The notes under the pieces: generated by a model
What the model saw: the letters and a program-made list of their open reading frames with translations, nothing else
Databases searched by the model: none
Told to the model about the DNA's origin: nothing
Shown here: positions 1-8,061 of the stretch, one piece after another
Layout: each line of letters starts with the position of its first letter
Numbering within the stretch: position 1 is the first letter of the stretch
NCBI GenBank assembly: GCA_036557665.1
Contig: DATBHG010000130.1
Location: 1-64,000, forward strand
From: VAZQ01 sp036557665
GTDB taxonomy: Bacteria; Pseudomonadota; Alphaproteobacteria; Rhizobiales; Xanthobacteraceae
Reading direction: 5' to 3'
DNA: 64,000 nt
Translations under genes and position numbers: made by a program

Positions 1-60
1 TCGCCTGCAATGCCTTATCTCTGGCCCCCGTGGTGAGAATACCTGATCATCATCTCGGTC

Positions 61-136
<76 letters not shown>

Positions 137-226
137 AAAAATCCCCGAAATATCCGATAGTTAACGGCTAAACGCTCCCGGCGACCCGAGACCGATTTCG
201 GTCCGTAGGTAATGCTTAGGTACGGT

Positions 227-246
227 TTCGAGCCGGTTCGAGCCGG
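227..246. repeat. 10-bp perfect tandem repeat in the leader of the island
   Basis: The decamer ttcgagccgg occurs twice in direct succession between the tRNA and the first island gene. A small inverted repeat, accgatttcggt, sits just upstream (191-202). Such repeats between an att-like tRNA end and an AlpA-type gene could be excisionase arm sites, but that role is only inferred from position. Confidence 0.5.
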
Positions 247-312
247 ACGCTCAGTATGGCTTTGTACGGCGCGGCTTAGTGCCGCCCCGCACAACTCACG
301 GGAGCGTTCGCG

Positions 313-513
313 ATGAACGACAAGAAGGCGACGACGCCAGGACGGCAGCTCTACCGACGCGCCACCGCTGCGATGATCCTCGACACATCGGTCACCATGC
401 TGAAGAAGCTGGAGCGGGAAGGGCGGCTGACGCCGGTTCGTCTCGGCGGCCGGGATGTTTTCTACCGCGCCTCTGAGGTGGACGCGCTGGCGAACGGCGA
501 AGGGGGCGTGTGA
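313..513 (+). CDS. AlpA/excisionase-like helix-turn-helix protein
   Basis: A 66-residue protein that is almost entirely one MerR-type/excisionase DNA-binding domain. Residues about 14-60 show the pattern expected of the HTH_17/AlpA fold: a first helix starting YRRATAAMIL, a recognition helix around TSVTMLKKLEREG, and a wing ending in VFYRASEVDAL. AlpA-like proteins act as excisionase or activator in P4-type and satellite elements. It is the first gene after the tRNA and its stop touches the start of the next gene, so the two are probably co-transcribed. The family assignment comes from motif reading; regulator and excisionase cannot be told apart. Confidence 0.75.
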   Translation: MNDKKATTPGRQLYRRATAAMILDTSVTMLKKLEREGRLTPVRLGGRDVFYRASEVDALANGEGGV

Positions 514-1136
514 TGGTCGAGATGGTGGAGCGTCGAATGCGCGCCGTCGCACAAATGGATTACGACGATGCGGTCCACGAGGCGAAACGGCTTCTCGCGA
601 GCGCCGATAACGATATCCCGTGGCGAATTGGTGACCTGGCCGATCAGGTGGAGAAGCGTTATGGCGAAAGCAAACTCAAACAGTTTGCGGAGGACATCGG
701 AACTGCGCTCTGTACGGTCGAGCGTCGCCGTTCGGTAGCGCGGGCTTGGCCGAAAGAGGCCGCGCGGCCGCTTTTTGCCGTGGCGAAAGAGCTACAGGCC
801 CTCGATGACCGCGTTGAGATTTTTCGCAGCAATCCGAACATCACCAGCCGCGAAGCGAACAAGCTTAAGAAGGAGCGCGGAGACTCCTCCAGCACCGAAT
901 GCGACTGCGGTCCCGCCCAACCAGAGAACGACGGGCGAAAGTGGGTCGCCGGAGCGTATTCGCGCTGGGACCACGCGTTGGGAGCGGTGCAGATACGAGG
1001 CGGCAATTGGGAGCGCTATCGCGATCTGATCGACCAACCCGCCCGCGACAAACTCAAAGAACTGGTGCGGGCGGTTCTCGATCTGGACGCGTATGTGGAC
1101 GGGCTTTTCGAGCCGGTCCGGATTGCTGCCGAATAA
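513..1136 (+). CDS. Unknown island protein, possible DNA-binding N-terminal half
   Basis: 207 residues, not recognised as a named family. The stop of the preceding gene (511-513) overlaps this ATG by one base, and a GTG at 510 is an alternative start. Residues about 30-75 (WRIGDLADQVEKRYGE, then an alternation of short helices ending at a VARAWP motif) resemble the HTH region of ParB/KorB-like or phage regulatory proteins. The middle is polar (KKERGDSSSTECDCG), and the C-terminal 50 residues are helical. Position between an AlpA-like gene and the DUF5131 fusion suggests a regulatory or replication role, but this is inference only. Confidence 0.7.
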   Translation: MVEMVERRMRAVAQMDYDDAVHEAKRLLASADNDIPWRIGDLADQVEKRYGESKLKQFAEDIGTALCTVERRRSVARAWPKEAARPLFAVAKELQALDDRVEIFRSNPNITSREANKLKKERGDSSSTECDCGPAQPENDGRKWVAGAYSRWDHALGAVQIRGGNWERYRDLIDQPARDKLKELVRAVLDLDAYVDGLFEPVRIAAE

Positions 1137-1140
1137 AGCG

Positions 1141-2538
1141 ATGCAAGCCGCCGACACGTTTTGGGACCCTCCCGCTTGGAACCCGATTGGTGGGTGCTCC
1201 CACGCGTCGGCGGGGTGTGAGAACTGTTTCGCGCAGGGCTTGATACCGCTTCAAAAGTCCCGCCGCACATCGATCTATTTCAACGTCACCGAGTGGTTCC
1301 GGGGTAGGCACCGCTTCAACGGCCATCTGACCGCCAGACCACCCGGGCACCGGGACTGGTTGTTTCCGCTCAAATGGAAAGGCGCAGATAACCCGTTGTT
1401 GGGCGTCGGCAAGCCGAGCATCCTCTTCGTTGCCGATATGTGCGATCTGTTTGAAGAGAACCGGCCCAAGTCGATCATCGATAAGGTCGTGGCTACGGTC
1501 GCCGCCTCGGATCACATCGGACTAATTTTGACGAAGCGCACCCAGCGCATGAGCGAATATTTTCTCGCGGACCGACGGCCAATCGTTGTCAAGGCTTTGG
1601 AAAGTTGCCGGCTTTGGCTGGGCTTCTCCGCTGAGGATCAGCGATGTTTCGACAAGCGCTGGCCGCCTATGAAGAAGCTGGCGGCGGAAGGCTGGTTCAC
1701 GTTTGTTAGCATCGCGCCGATGTTGGGACCAGTGAGGCTACCGGATGATTTCCTCGCTCTCGGCAAGCGGACGTGGTGCCTGTGTTACGGCGAGCAAGGT
1801 CCGAACTGGCGTCCTATGGACCCCGACTGGACCCGAGCGGTGCGCGACCAATGCCGGGAGGCGGGCATCCCCTTCTTTATGAAACAAATGGCCGGGAAGC
1901 AGTCGATCCCGCCCGACTTGCTAGTCAGACAATTCCCCGAGTGGCCGCCGCAGGCAGCGACAAAAAAGCTCGTCGTCAACGTCCGTGGGACGAATGGATC
2001 GGGCAAGAGCACCGTCGTCCGGACCCTCATCCGGAGGTACGGCGCCACTCCGCTTTATGGGGCATTGGGACGAAGCAACCCAGAGGCATACCAATTCAAA
2101 ATCCCGACCGTGGCTGATCCCGTTTTCGTGATCGGCCCGTACGAAGGGACCACGCCTGGCTGTGATCGGATCGAAAACACCGACGTGCTGCTGGACCTGA
2201 TAAAAAAGTATCAGCAGATCGGCCACGTCATCTTTGAGGGAATGGTAGTCAGTACCTACTACGGCAAGGTTGGGTCGTCGCTTGAACGCTGGCGCGACCG
2301 GTCCCTCATTGTGTTCCTTGATACTCCGGTCGAGGTCTGCATCGAACGGGTTGAAGCCCGCCGCAGCGTTAGCCGCCATCGCACAACCAAGCCGTTCGAA
2401 ACGGGACTGAGACAAAAGTTTGCGACTATCGCGGGACTGAAAGAAAAGATGATCGCGGCCGGCATACGGACGATCACAGTTAGCAGTACCGATGCGCCGT
2501 CGGCAATTGTGAGGGAGCTTTCGAGCCGGTCTGCTTGA
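1141..2538 (+). CDS. DUF5131 (phage Gp37/Gp68) protein fused to a P-loop kinase domain
   Basis: 465 residues from the ATG at 1141, five bases after the upstream stop; an in-frame ATG at 1093 would overlap the previous gene by 44 bp and lies before the conserved region. Residues 1 to about 265 match the phage Gp37/Gp68 family: WNPIGGCSHASAGCENC gives the three-cysteine signature CX6CX2C (Cys19, Cys26, Cys29), with VADMCDLF, LTKRTQRM and the family-ending FMKQMAGKQ. From about 275 a second domain begins with the Walker A motif GTNGSGKST (283-291) and continues with VIFEGMVV and LIVFLDTPVEVCIERV, typical of small nucleotide or polynucleotide kinases. DUF5131 is not functionally defined, to my knowledge; its cysteines recall radical-SAM iron-sulfur sites. 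No three-Cys-motif partner (TcmP) gene is adjacent, so the kinase may replace that partner. Confidence 0.85.
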   Translation: MQAADTFWDPPAWNPIGGCSHASAGCENCFAQGLIPLQKSRRTSIYFNVTEWFRGRHRFNGHLTARPPGHRDWLFPLKWKGADNPLLGVGKPSILFVADMCDLFEENRPKSIIDKVVATVAASDHIGLILTKRTQRMSEYFLADRRPIVVKALESCRLWLGFSAEDQRCFDKRWPPMKKLAAEGWFTFVSIAPMLGPVRLPDDFLALGKRTWCLCYGEQGPNWRPMDPDWTRAVRDQCREAGIPFFMKQMAGKQSIPPDLLVRQFPEWPPQAATKKLVVNVRGTNGSGKSTVVRTLIRRYGATPLYGALGRSNPEAYQFKIPTVADPVFVIGPYEGTTPGCDRIENTDVLLDLIKKYQQIGHVIFEGMVVSTYYGKVGSSLERWRDRSLIVFLDTPVEVCIERVEARRSVSRHRTTKPFETGLRQKFATIAGLKEKMIAAGIRTITVSSTDAPSAIVRELSSRSA

Positions 2539-2542
2539 AAAG

Positions 2543-2580
2543 GCCCTCGCCGAGCCGCCAACCGCAAGCCCAGCGAGGGC
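2543..2580 (+). terminator. Hairpin after the DUF5131-kinase gene, possible terminator
   Basis: gccctcgc (2543-2550) pairs perfectly with gcgagggc (2573-2580) across a 22-nt loop, starting four bases after the stop codon. There is no T-tract, so it may be a transcript-end or processing hairpin, not a classical rho-independent terminator. Confidence 0.35.
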
Positions 2581-2679
2581 ACGCTACCACGCTTACAGGG
2601 CCGAACTTACACGGTTTCAGCGTGAAATAAAACCCGGGCTATTTGTAAAACCAACGATCCGCGTTAAAGGCAAAGAAAT

Positions 2680-2712
2680 GGCCCCGCCGACCGGGACAAA
2701 ATCGGCGGGGCC
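2680..2712. repeat. Perfect 11-bp GC-rich hairpin upstream of the Rep-like gene
   Basis: ggccccgccga (2680-2690) and tcggcggggcc (2702-2712) form a perfect stem with an 11-nt loop. No T-run follows on either strand, arguing against a simple terminator. It lies 68 bp upstream of a gene resembling phage/plasmid replication initiators, where rolling-circle elements often place their double-strand origin hairpin. The structure is directly visible; the origin role is inference. Confidence 0.55.
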
Positions 2713-2779
2713 AAAGGAGTAGTCAGGGGAAGGAAGACTAACCCAACCAACCGCCAAGAAGGAAAGGATCAATGCTTCC

Positions 2780-3547
2780 GTGTTAAACATACCGCCAGAC
2801 GGGCCGCGGGTAAAGCCCGACGCGATTTCCGCCTCGATTGATACGCTTGAGCTTTGGTTTCCTGATAAGCTTCCCCCGCACGTGTACCGTCGTGTAGTGA
2901 AGCTGCTCCCGCGGCTTCGAATCAAACGAACACGTTATGGTATCAAGGCAGGCATCAACCGACCGACGCTTGCTGAGAACGAAATACTTGGCGATCTTTG
3001 GAACCGCGACGTTGGTGGCTGTCGTACTCACCGCGTACATATGGCTTTTGATTTTATCTTCTCCGACAGGTCGAGCGCGATGCAGTTCAAGGACTGGCTA
3101 CCAACACGCTGCATCTTCAAATGGAGCCCGAACCATGCGCTCGAAATCGAGGATGGCTACTATGTCCGCAACTTTGCAGCTAAACGTCGCCCTGGCCGCG
3201 CGCCAGTAATTTACCTCAAGGGCGACAACACCGTTCGCGTTGAGCTACGGTTCGAGAACGCAGAAGCTTGTCGCCGAGCCGGACTGGATGATCCGCTCCT
3301 AATCATCGATCTTGATCCCTCTGAGCTGTTCCGCCGTTGCGCGAAAGTCGTCAACTATCGTTCGTCCTATCTTGAGAAGGTTGCGCGGGAAGTTGAGGCG
3401 ACGTATGGCGAGGAATGGGTGCGGCCCGCTCTCTATCGGCTCGACAAACACTGCGCGCTGATGATGCGTGCCGTTCATAGGCCTGAGGGCGCATACACCA
3501 ACATAACCGACAGCCTCGGACTGCCTCGCACTCTAAAGTGGGCCTGA
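2780..3547 (+). CDS. Possible phage/plasmid replication initiator (G2P/X-like)
   Basis: 255 residues, GTG start at 2780 with AAGGA 12 bases upstream. The architecture recalls the filamentous-phage G2P / II-X replication family: an N-terminal SIDTLELWFP strand, a central THRVHMAFDF segment (near residue 78) in the place where the family has its first conserved His/Asp-rich strand, then VIYLKGDNTVRVELRFENAE (about 145-165), very like the YDKG-plus-VRxEvRL segment of G2P. The C-terminus is helical. A strong hairpin lies just upstream. I could not point to the catalytic tyrosine with certainty, so the assignment is tentative; a satellite-specific protein of unknown role is the alternative. Confidence 0.45.
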   Translation: MLNIPPDGPRVKPDAISASIDTLELWFPDKLPPHVYRRVVKLLPRLRIKRTRYGIKAGINRPTLAENEILGDLWNRDVGGCRTHRVHMAFDFIFSDRSSAMQFKDWLPTRCIFKWSPNHALEIEDGYYVRNFAAKRRPGRAPVIYLKGDNTVRVELRFENAEACRRAGLDDPLLIIDLDPSELFRRCAKVVNYRSSYLEKVAREVEATYGEEWVRPALYRLDKHCALMMRAVHRPEGAYTNITDSLGLPRTLKWA

Positions 3548-3701
3548 ATACTCTTTACAGTATTAAGTACCGAGAATACCCCTCCTCGAATTCCCCCTCC
3601 TGATCGCTCTAACAGTTTCTGTTGCCTTCGTACCGTTATTTGAAATCGATGTCGCTTCCGCTATTACCTTTCCTTTTGTACGGAAACGTGAAGGAATATG
3701 A

Positions 3702-3887
3702 ATGACGATAGGAGCATCATGGAGCAAGAGGACCCGTGCTACCTTCGCCGACGATGACGAACATCACCAGAAAGAATATTCACAGAGTATCGCTCAGATT
3801 GAAAAAAGGCTGAGAGCGCTGAAGCTTCCCCCGAGCGTAATTGAAACTCATATCAGTCAGCTGCGAAAAACCAGGGGCGGTACCTAG
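3702..3887 (+). CDS. Small unknown protein of the island
   Basis: 61 residues, with gaagga 9 bases upstream of the ATG. The second half (QSIAQIEKRLRALKLPPSV) has a clean heptad-like pattern, suggesting one amphipathic helix that could mediate dimerisation. No family recognised. It lies in an AT-richer stretch of the island between the Rep-like gene and a DUF6894 gene. A real gene is plausible because of the ribosome binding site and sensible composition, but the length is too short to be sure. Confidence 0.4.
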   Translation: MTIGASWSKRTRATFADDDEHHQKEYSQSIAQIEKRLRALKLPPSVIETHISQLRKTRGGT

Positions 3888-4091
3888 AAAAAGACTTGTA
3901 AGATTTAATGGTGGACGAAACAGCTATTATCGCGCCATGAGCCCAAAGCAGATCGAGCGGCTTCGAAGGGAGTGGTCCCCGCCGCCAACAGAATGGGCGG
4001 CTACAAGGCTTTGAGGGCCGGAGGGCTACCCCTACTTACCCCCGGCCAGAATAACGAACGGGTGAGGCTCCCTGGGCCGACAAAATAGAGT

Positions 4092-4328
4092 TTATCCGCT
4101 CTCAGCAGCTACGGTCAGAACGAATAGCTTGCTGCCTTCCCCTCGCGGTTGATCGGTTACCCATAGCTGAAACCGCTCACCTTTGCTGATTGCGGGCGGA
4201 ATATCGCGGATCATCTCCCCCAAGGCTCGAATGGCTTCCTCGCGGGCGGTCTCTAGGGAGGGGAGCTCGGTTCCTTCGGCATCAAGCCAAGCCGCTCCGT
4301 CGTGGACGTGGAAGAAATAGCGCGGCAT
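4092..4328 (-). CDS. DUF6894 family protein
   Basis: 78 residues from the ATG that gives the family's signature start MPRYFFHVHDG. Members are small proteins abundant in Hyphomicrobiales, with pattern YFFHvhdG, then D-x-EG-xELpsle-A-xEA, then a basic strand; all are visible here. Function is unknown. It is the only leftward gene in the island, divergent from the TerS-like gene, and could be either cargo or a chromosomal gene that predates the insertion. An in-frame ATG at 4349 would add seven residues without family support. Confidence 0.8.
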   Translation of the reverse strand: MPRYFFHVHDGAAWLDAEGTELPSLETAREEAIRALGEMIRDIPPAISKGERFQLWVTDQPRGEGSKLFVLTVAAESG

Positions 4329-4566
4329 AGTCGTCACCCCGTAGAGCAAGTACGGAGGAATTCTGGTAGCGGCTATATCGTTCCTCTGTTGGGATTACGA
4401 CAAATGAAGGGAACCCAGCGCCACAATCCTAGTCCGTAAAAAGAACGACCGTCGCGCTGAATAGGCCCAATTAGCAGAACCGCTTATCTACAATAAGCGC
4501 CTGTGATACTAGAAGCTTCGTATTTGCAGCGGTTTTCTCAGTAGCGGTTGCCCGTAGGCGACGCTC

Positions 4567-4582
4567 TAGGTAATATCACCTA
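4567..4582. promoter_or_regulatory. Near-palindrome abutting the TerS-like start codon
   Basis: taggtaatatcaccta reads almost the same on both strands, with a single mismatched pair near the centre, and ends directly before the ATG at 4583. No Shine-Dalgarno sequence is visible there. It may be an operator, or the mRNA may be leaderless; neither can be decided from sequence alone. Confidence 0.4.
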
Positions 4583-5008
4583 ATGAAAGTCGCCAAAGGA
4601 AACAAGCGGCCGGTTACCGAAGAACCGCGTCCCGAACCCAACGAGGATGAGCGCCGCGCCCGCACGCGATGGGGACGGATCAAGCTTCGGTCGCTTGATG
4701 AGCTTGACGGCCGGACTGCTGCTGCTAGGCGCGCTCGCGACTTGATCGCGCACTTAGTCGCGGATGCGGGCGGCAACGACAACATCACCGAAGGAATGCG
4801 CCAGCTGATAACCCGCGCTGCCGTGATCGCCGCTTATGTCGAAGACATCGAGGCGAGATGGATCAGCGGCGGCAACATCAAGGTGGAAGAATACCTCGCT
4901 GCCGCCAATACCCAGAAGCGCATTCTTGAGGCCGTGGGCCTACAACGCGTTCCACGCAACATTACGCCAAGCCTCACTGAGTATCTCGGTAGGACGGCCC
5001 GCCAGTGA
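4583..5008 (+). CDS. Small terminase subunit-like protein
   Basis: 141 residues, strongly charged at the N-terminus and helical after residue 35. Identification rests mainly on context: it precedes and overlaps by 4 bp a terminase large subunit-like gene. The C-terminal half (IKVEEYLAAANTQKRILEAV) resembles the oligomerisation helices of phage and conjugative small terminases, and the tail LQRVPRNITPSL resembles many phage TerS-like annotations. In phages TerS recognises the packaging site and TerL cuts and translocates DNA. It lacks a clear N-terminal HTH, so a TerS-like or terminase-associated protein is the safest name. Confidence 0.6.
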   Translation: MKVAKGNKRPVTEEPRPEPNEDERRARTRWGRIKLRSLDELDGRTAAARRARDLIAHLVADAGGNDNITEGMRQLITRAAVIAAYVEDIEARWISGGNIKVEEYLAAANTQKRILEAVGLQRVPRNITPSLTEYLGRTARQ

Positions 5009-6570
5009 AGCCCAAGGTTTCAATCAGGCAGGCCCTAGCCGACGAACAGCTGCTCGGCTCAGCCCTTAGCGGCTCAAGCTGGAATGCTTGGCGGGTGCTG
5101 CTAATTGCGGCTATGGGCGAGCGTCTCAATCCGAAGGAGCGCGGTCTATTCCGGCAGCTAACTGATCGACAGTCAGAGCCGCTTAAGCCCGTTGAGGAGC
5201 TAGTCGCCATCGTTGGACGGCGCGGCGGCAAGTCGAAGGCGCTGGCTACTCTCGCGGTCTGGATTGCGGCCCTCAACGAGCATCCATCCCTAACTGCTGG
5301 CGAGACCGGGGTAGTGTTGCTGATTGGTCCCGATCAGCGCCAAGCCTCGATCTGTCTCGAATACGCAGCAGCCGCACTCGAAAGCTCCCCTATCCTCAAA
5401 CAACTCGTCATCAACCGTACCTCCGACAGTATCGCGCTGCGCAACCGGATTGAGATTTGTACGCGTGCTGCCTCCTTTCGGCGGCTACGTGGAAATACTT
5501 TCATCTGTGTGCTCGCGGATGAAGCGGCGTTCTGGTACACGGAGGAATATTCCAGCAATGCCGATGTAGAAATCCTCAACGCTGTCCGTCCGGGACTAGC
5601 TACAACTCGGGGACCACTCATCATTGCTTCGTCGCCCTATGCCCGCCGTGGCGTAGTGTGGAATTCGTTTAAGCGTAGCTATGGCCCGGAAGGCGATCCG
5701 CTGATCCTAGTCGCCCAGGGCGCAAGTAGGCGCTTCAATCCTTCCCTACGCCAGGCCGTTGTTGATCGCGAGTATGGGCGCGACCCCGCAAGTGCTGCTG
5801 CTGAATATGGCGGCCAGTTCCGATCTGATATCGAGGCATTTGTCAGTATCGAGATTGTTGAAGCCTGCCTAGGCGATCATCTTGAAATCCCACCGTCGCA
5901 ATCCTTGAAATATTTCGCCTTCTGCGATCCGTCCGGCGGTTCTGCTGACAGTATGACCCTCGCCATAGCTCACCGCGAGCGCGACCACGTCATCATCGAC
6001 GCAATCAGGGAAACGAAACCGCCTTTCAGCCCTGAGAGTGTCGTGGAGGGTTTCTCCGCGCTGCTTAAATCGTATCGCGTCCTGACTGTCACCGGCGACC
6101 GCTACGCAGGCGAATGGCCGCGAGAGCAGTTCAAGAAGCGTGGGGTGAGGTATCGTGTTGGCGATAAGACCAAGAGCGATCTTTACCGTGACTGCCTACC
6201 GCTGCTGAATGCGAAACTGATTTCGCTCCCAAAGTCTCAGCGCCTTGTCGATCAACTCACCGGGCTGGAACGCAGGGTGAGCCGTGGTGGCCGTGACTCA
6301 ATCGACCACGCTCCGGGCGGCCACGATGACGTTAGCAACGCTGTTGCTGGCGCGTGCGACCTTATTGCACGCACCCTTCGGGCCGTAGCTCCAATGCAGG
6401 CAAGCTGGGACAATATGATCCCGCGTGCAATCCGCGAACAGAAGCGCGCCGAGTTACAAGCAGCCCTGAACGTCGCTGCTGGTAGCAGCCCCTGCACATT
6501 GCGGTTTGACCCTGAAACGCCACTCCCGGAAGGAGTAAGGCGGGTTCTGGGGCCGCCACGTCTGTGGTGA
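5005..6570 (+). CDS. Terminase large subunit-like ATPase/nuclease
   Basis: 521 residues with full terminase architecture. Walker A is GRRGGKSK at 71-78, the arginine-rich variant common in TerL, and Walker B is VLADEAAF with Asp172-Glu173. The C-terminal RuvC-like nuclease shows FCDPSGG (Asp308), TGDRYAGEW (Asp365) and HDDVSNAVA (Asp441-Asp442), so all acidic positions appear intact. TerL packages concatemeric phage DNA into proheads. It follows TerS with a 4-bp overlap, but no portal, protease or capsid gene comes after it, which is unusual for a prophage. The ORF is undamaged, implying recent selection or recent arrival. Confidence 0.85.
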   Translation: MKPKVSIRQALADEQLLGSALSGSSWNAWRVLLIAAMGERLNPKERGLFRQLTDRQSEPLKPVEELVAIVGRRGGKSKALATLAVWIAALNEHPSLTAGETGVVLLIGPDQRQASICLEYAAAALESSPILKQLVINRTSDSIALRNRIEICTRAASFRRLRGNTFICVLADEAAFWYTEEYSSNADVEILNAVRPGLATTRGPLIIASSPYARRGVVWNSFKRSYGPEGDPLILVAQGASRRFNPSLRQAVVDREYGRDPASAAAEYGGQFRSDIEAFVSIEIVEACLGDHLEIPPSQSLKYFAFCDPSGGSADSMTLAIAHRERDHVIIDAIRETKPPFSPESVVEGFSALLKSYRVLTVTGDRYAGEWPREQFKKRGVRYRVGDKTKSDLYRDCLPLLNAKLISLPKSQRLVDQLTGLERRVSRGGRDSIDHAPGGHDDVSNAVAGACDLIARTLRAVAPMQASWDNMIPRAIREQKRAELQAALNVAAGSSPCTLRFDPETPLPEGVRRVLGPPRLW

Positions 6571-6599
6571 GCGTCCCGAAAGAGCAAAAGGAGAAACAG

Positions 6600-7499
6600 A
6601 TGGGTACAACGCATATTGGCCGGGGGACGCCGAAGGGCCGGACCACCATCCGTAAGGGCGGCTCCCTCACTGGGATCCACGGCCCGACGTCACGGCCCAT
6701 CAAGCTGTGGACCTTCGATCCTGAACCGAACACCATTTTTGCTCAATTGGAGCAGGCGTATTTCAGCGCTCTCGATGCGGTGGACCGTGTAGAGCAACGC
6801 ACCCGAACCAGCGCCTCGACCGGCAAATTCACGGCTGCGGGGGTGAAGGACGATGTTCTCAAATTCGCACTGAACGAGCTTGTACCGGCTCTCCACAAGG
6901 CGCGGTTGACGATCAAAAAGGCCAAGGCTGAAATTGCCGAGCGGAAATCAAAGCTCAAGGTTGGCGGGCCAGATAAAACGGACATAGCCGGAGCATTCCG
7001 GCGAATGGAAATTCGGACCTTCTTGCGCGAGATGAACCCCGAAGCGCAGGCGAAATATTTCGCCTCTCTAGGCGGGAATATACCCAGGGAGGTTGCTATG
7101 GCTATATCAGAGCTGCCGCCCGAGTTCAGCGGCGTTCCGAAATCCCGCCATGACCTGCTCATGGAAAATGCACTCCAAGCTCAACATGGCCCGGAAATCA
7201 CTGAGATTGCTCAGTTGGAGGAGGCGATTGCGATAGCGGAAAACGCCGTCGAAGCTGGACGCACTGAACTGCGGTTCGAAACCGGAATGCAGGACGAAGC
7301 AAAATTTAACGAATTGGCCGCCCCGATTGAGAGTAAGTATCCCGCCCCTTGGCTCCGCAAGCATATCGAGAATGGGGAGGAAGTCGTGCGCGTCGTTGAC
7401 CTTGAGCGCGGAGTGGAAAAGGTGGCTACACCGGACGAAATCGAGCGGGGCGTCTTTTACAAGGACTACGCGCAGTACAAGGCCGGAAGAGCAGCATGA
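6600..7499 (+). CDS. Unknown protein after TerL, coiled-coil rich
   Basis: 299 residues from the ATG at 6600, chosen because aaaggag lies seven bases upstream; a GTG at 6564 overlapping the TerL stop is less likely. The N-terminus is basic and Gly/Thr-rich (GTTHIGRGTPKGRTTI), followed by long helices (about 85-130, and 200-225 with ITEIAQLEEAIAIAENAV). The C-terminus has a small strand-rich region around EEVVRVVDLERGVEKV. No family recognised. Its place directly after TerL is where phages carry the portal gene, but length and composition do not fit a portal; a scaffold- or packaging-associated role is a guess. Confidence 0.65.
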   Translation: MGTTHIGRGTPKGRTTIRKGGSLTGIHGPTSRPIKLWTFDPEPNTIFAQLEQAYFSALDAVDRVEQRTRTSASTGKFTAAGVKDDVLKFALNELVPALHKARLTIKKAKAEIAERKSKLKVGGPDKTDIAGAFRRMEIRTFLREMNPEAQAKYFASLGGNIPREVAMAISELPPEFSGVPKSRHDLLMENALQAQHGPEITEIAQLEEAIAIAENAVEAGRTELRFETGMQDEAKFNELAAPIESKYPAPWLRKHIENGEEVVRVVDLERGVEKVATPDEIERGVFYKDYAQYKAGRAA

Positions 7500-7696
7500 G
7501 CTCCGAGAGGTCGCACAGAGGCGGCATCATCTCCAACAGGATGAACGCCGCTGCCAACCAAAGCTCCCAACTATAGACAGGATGTCTGTTTAAGGAGGAG
7601 AACCGGCCGTCTATGTTGCGATGCGGTAAGCGCCGGTTGTGACCCCGAAGCGGTCGTCTCTGGACCAGCCAAATTACGAGCAGCACCTTGCGCCGG

Positions 7697-8044
7697 TTAC
7701 TGATAGGTTTCGTCTAAGAGCTTCTCCTGTTCCTTTAGCCATACGATGAGGTCTGAACGGTGGCCGCTCAAGGGTCGAGCCCACCGCATATTCTTAAACG
7801 GTTTGCCGTCGCTGCCGGCCCACCAATATTGTTTGGTAACCATCAGGCTCCAGGCCCGCCGTCCTGTGCGGCTCAAGATGACGATTTCGGTGACGAGGCC
7901 ATACATGGGATTGGTGAAGCTCTGCCGTTGCCGCTCGAACTCGACGCCATCATGCGTCCAGCGCGCAAGCTTCAGACCAGGATTGCTCCTAGCTTGGAGC
8001 AGATCAAACAACCGAAAGAACGAAGGCCGCGCGAGGCTCTTCAT
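7697..8044 (-). CDS. Unknown small protein downstream of the antiporter
   Basis: 115 residues from the ATG at 8044, 17 bases after the antiporter stop and in the same direction, so probably the second gene of that transcript. The protein is basic and tryptophan-rich (KQYWWAGSDGKPFKNMRWARPLSGH), with no signal peptide or membrane segment. Family not recognised. It borders the right side of the phage-like segment and, being linked to the antiporter, is more likely chromosomal than island cargo. An upstream in-frame ATG at 8104 lies inside the antiporter gene and is not needed. Confidence 0.55.
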   Translation of the reverse strand: MKSLARPSFFRLFDLLQARSNPGLKLARWTHDGVEFERQRQSFTNPMYGLVTEIVILSRTGRRAWSLMVTKQYWWAGSDGKPFKNMRWARPLSGHRSDLIVWLKEQEKLLDETYQ

Positions 8045-8061
8045 CGGCTTTCGCCCTGCAC

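Noticed and set aside
137..312. Duplicate of the tRNA 3' end as an attachment repeat in or after the island
   Set aside because: I looked for repeats of the tRNA 3' segment through to about 9.7 kb and saw none, so no att pair is claimed.
279..476. 65-codon open frame overlapping the AlpA-like gene
   Set aside because: Composition is Arg/His-rich and the HTH frame at 313 explains the same DNA.
3937..4014. 25-codon open frame beginning MSPKQIERLRREW
   Set aside because: It has a plausible helical start, but no ribosome binding site and too little length to support a gene.
7573..7610. Strong aaggaggag sequence after the island
   Set aside because: The following ATG opens only an eight-codon frame; no gene or leader peptide function can be argued.
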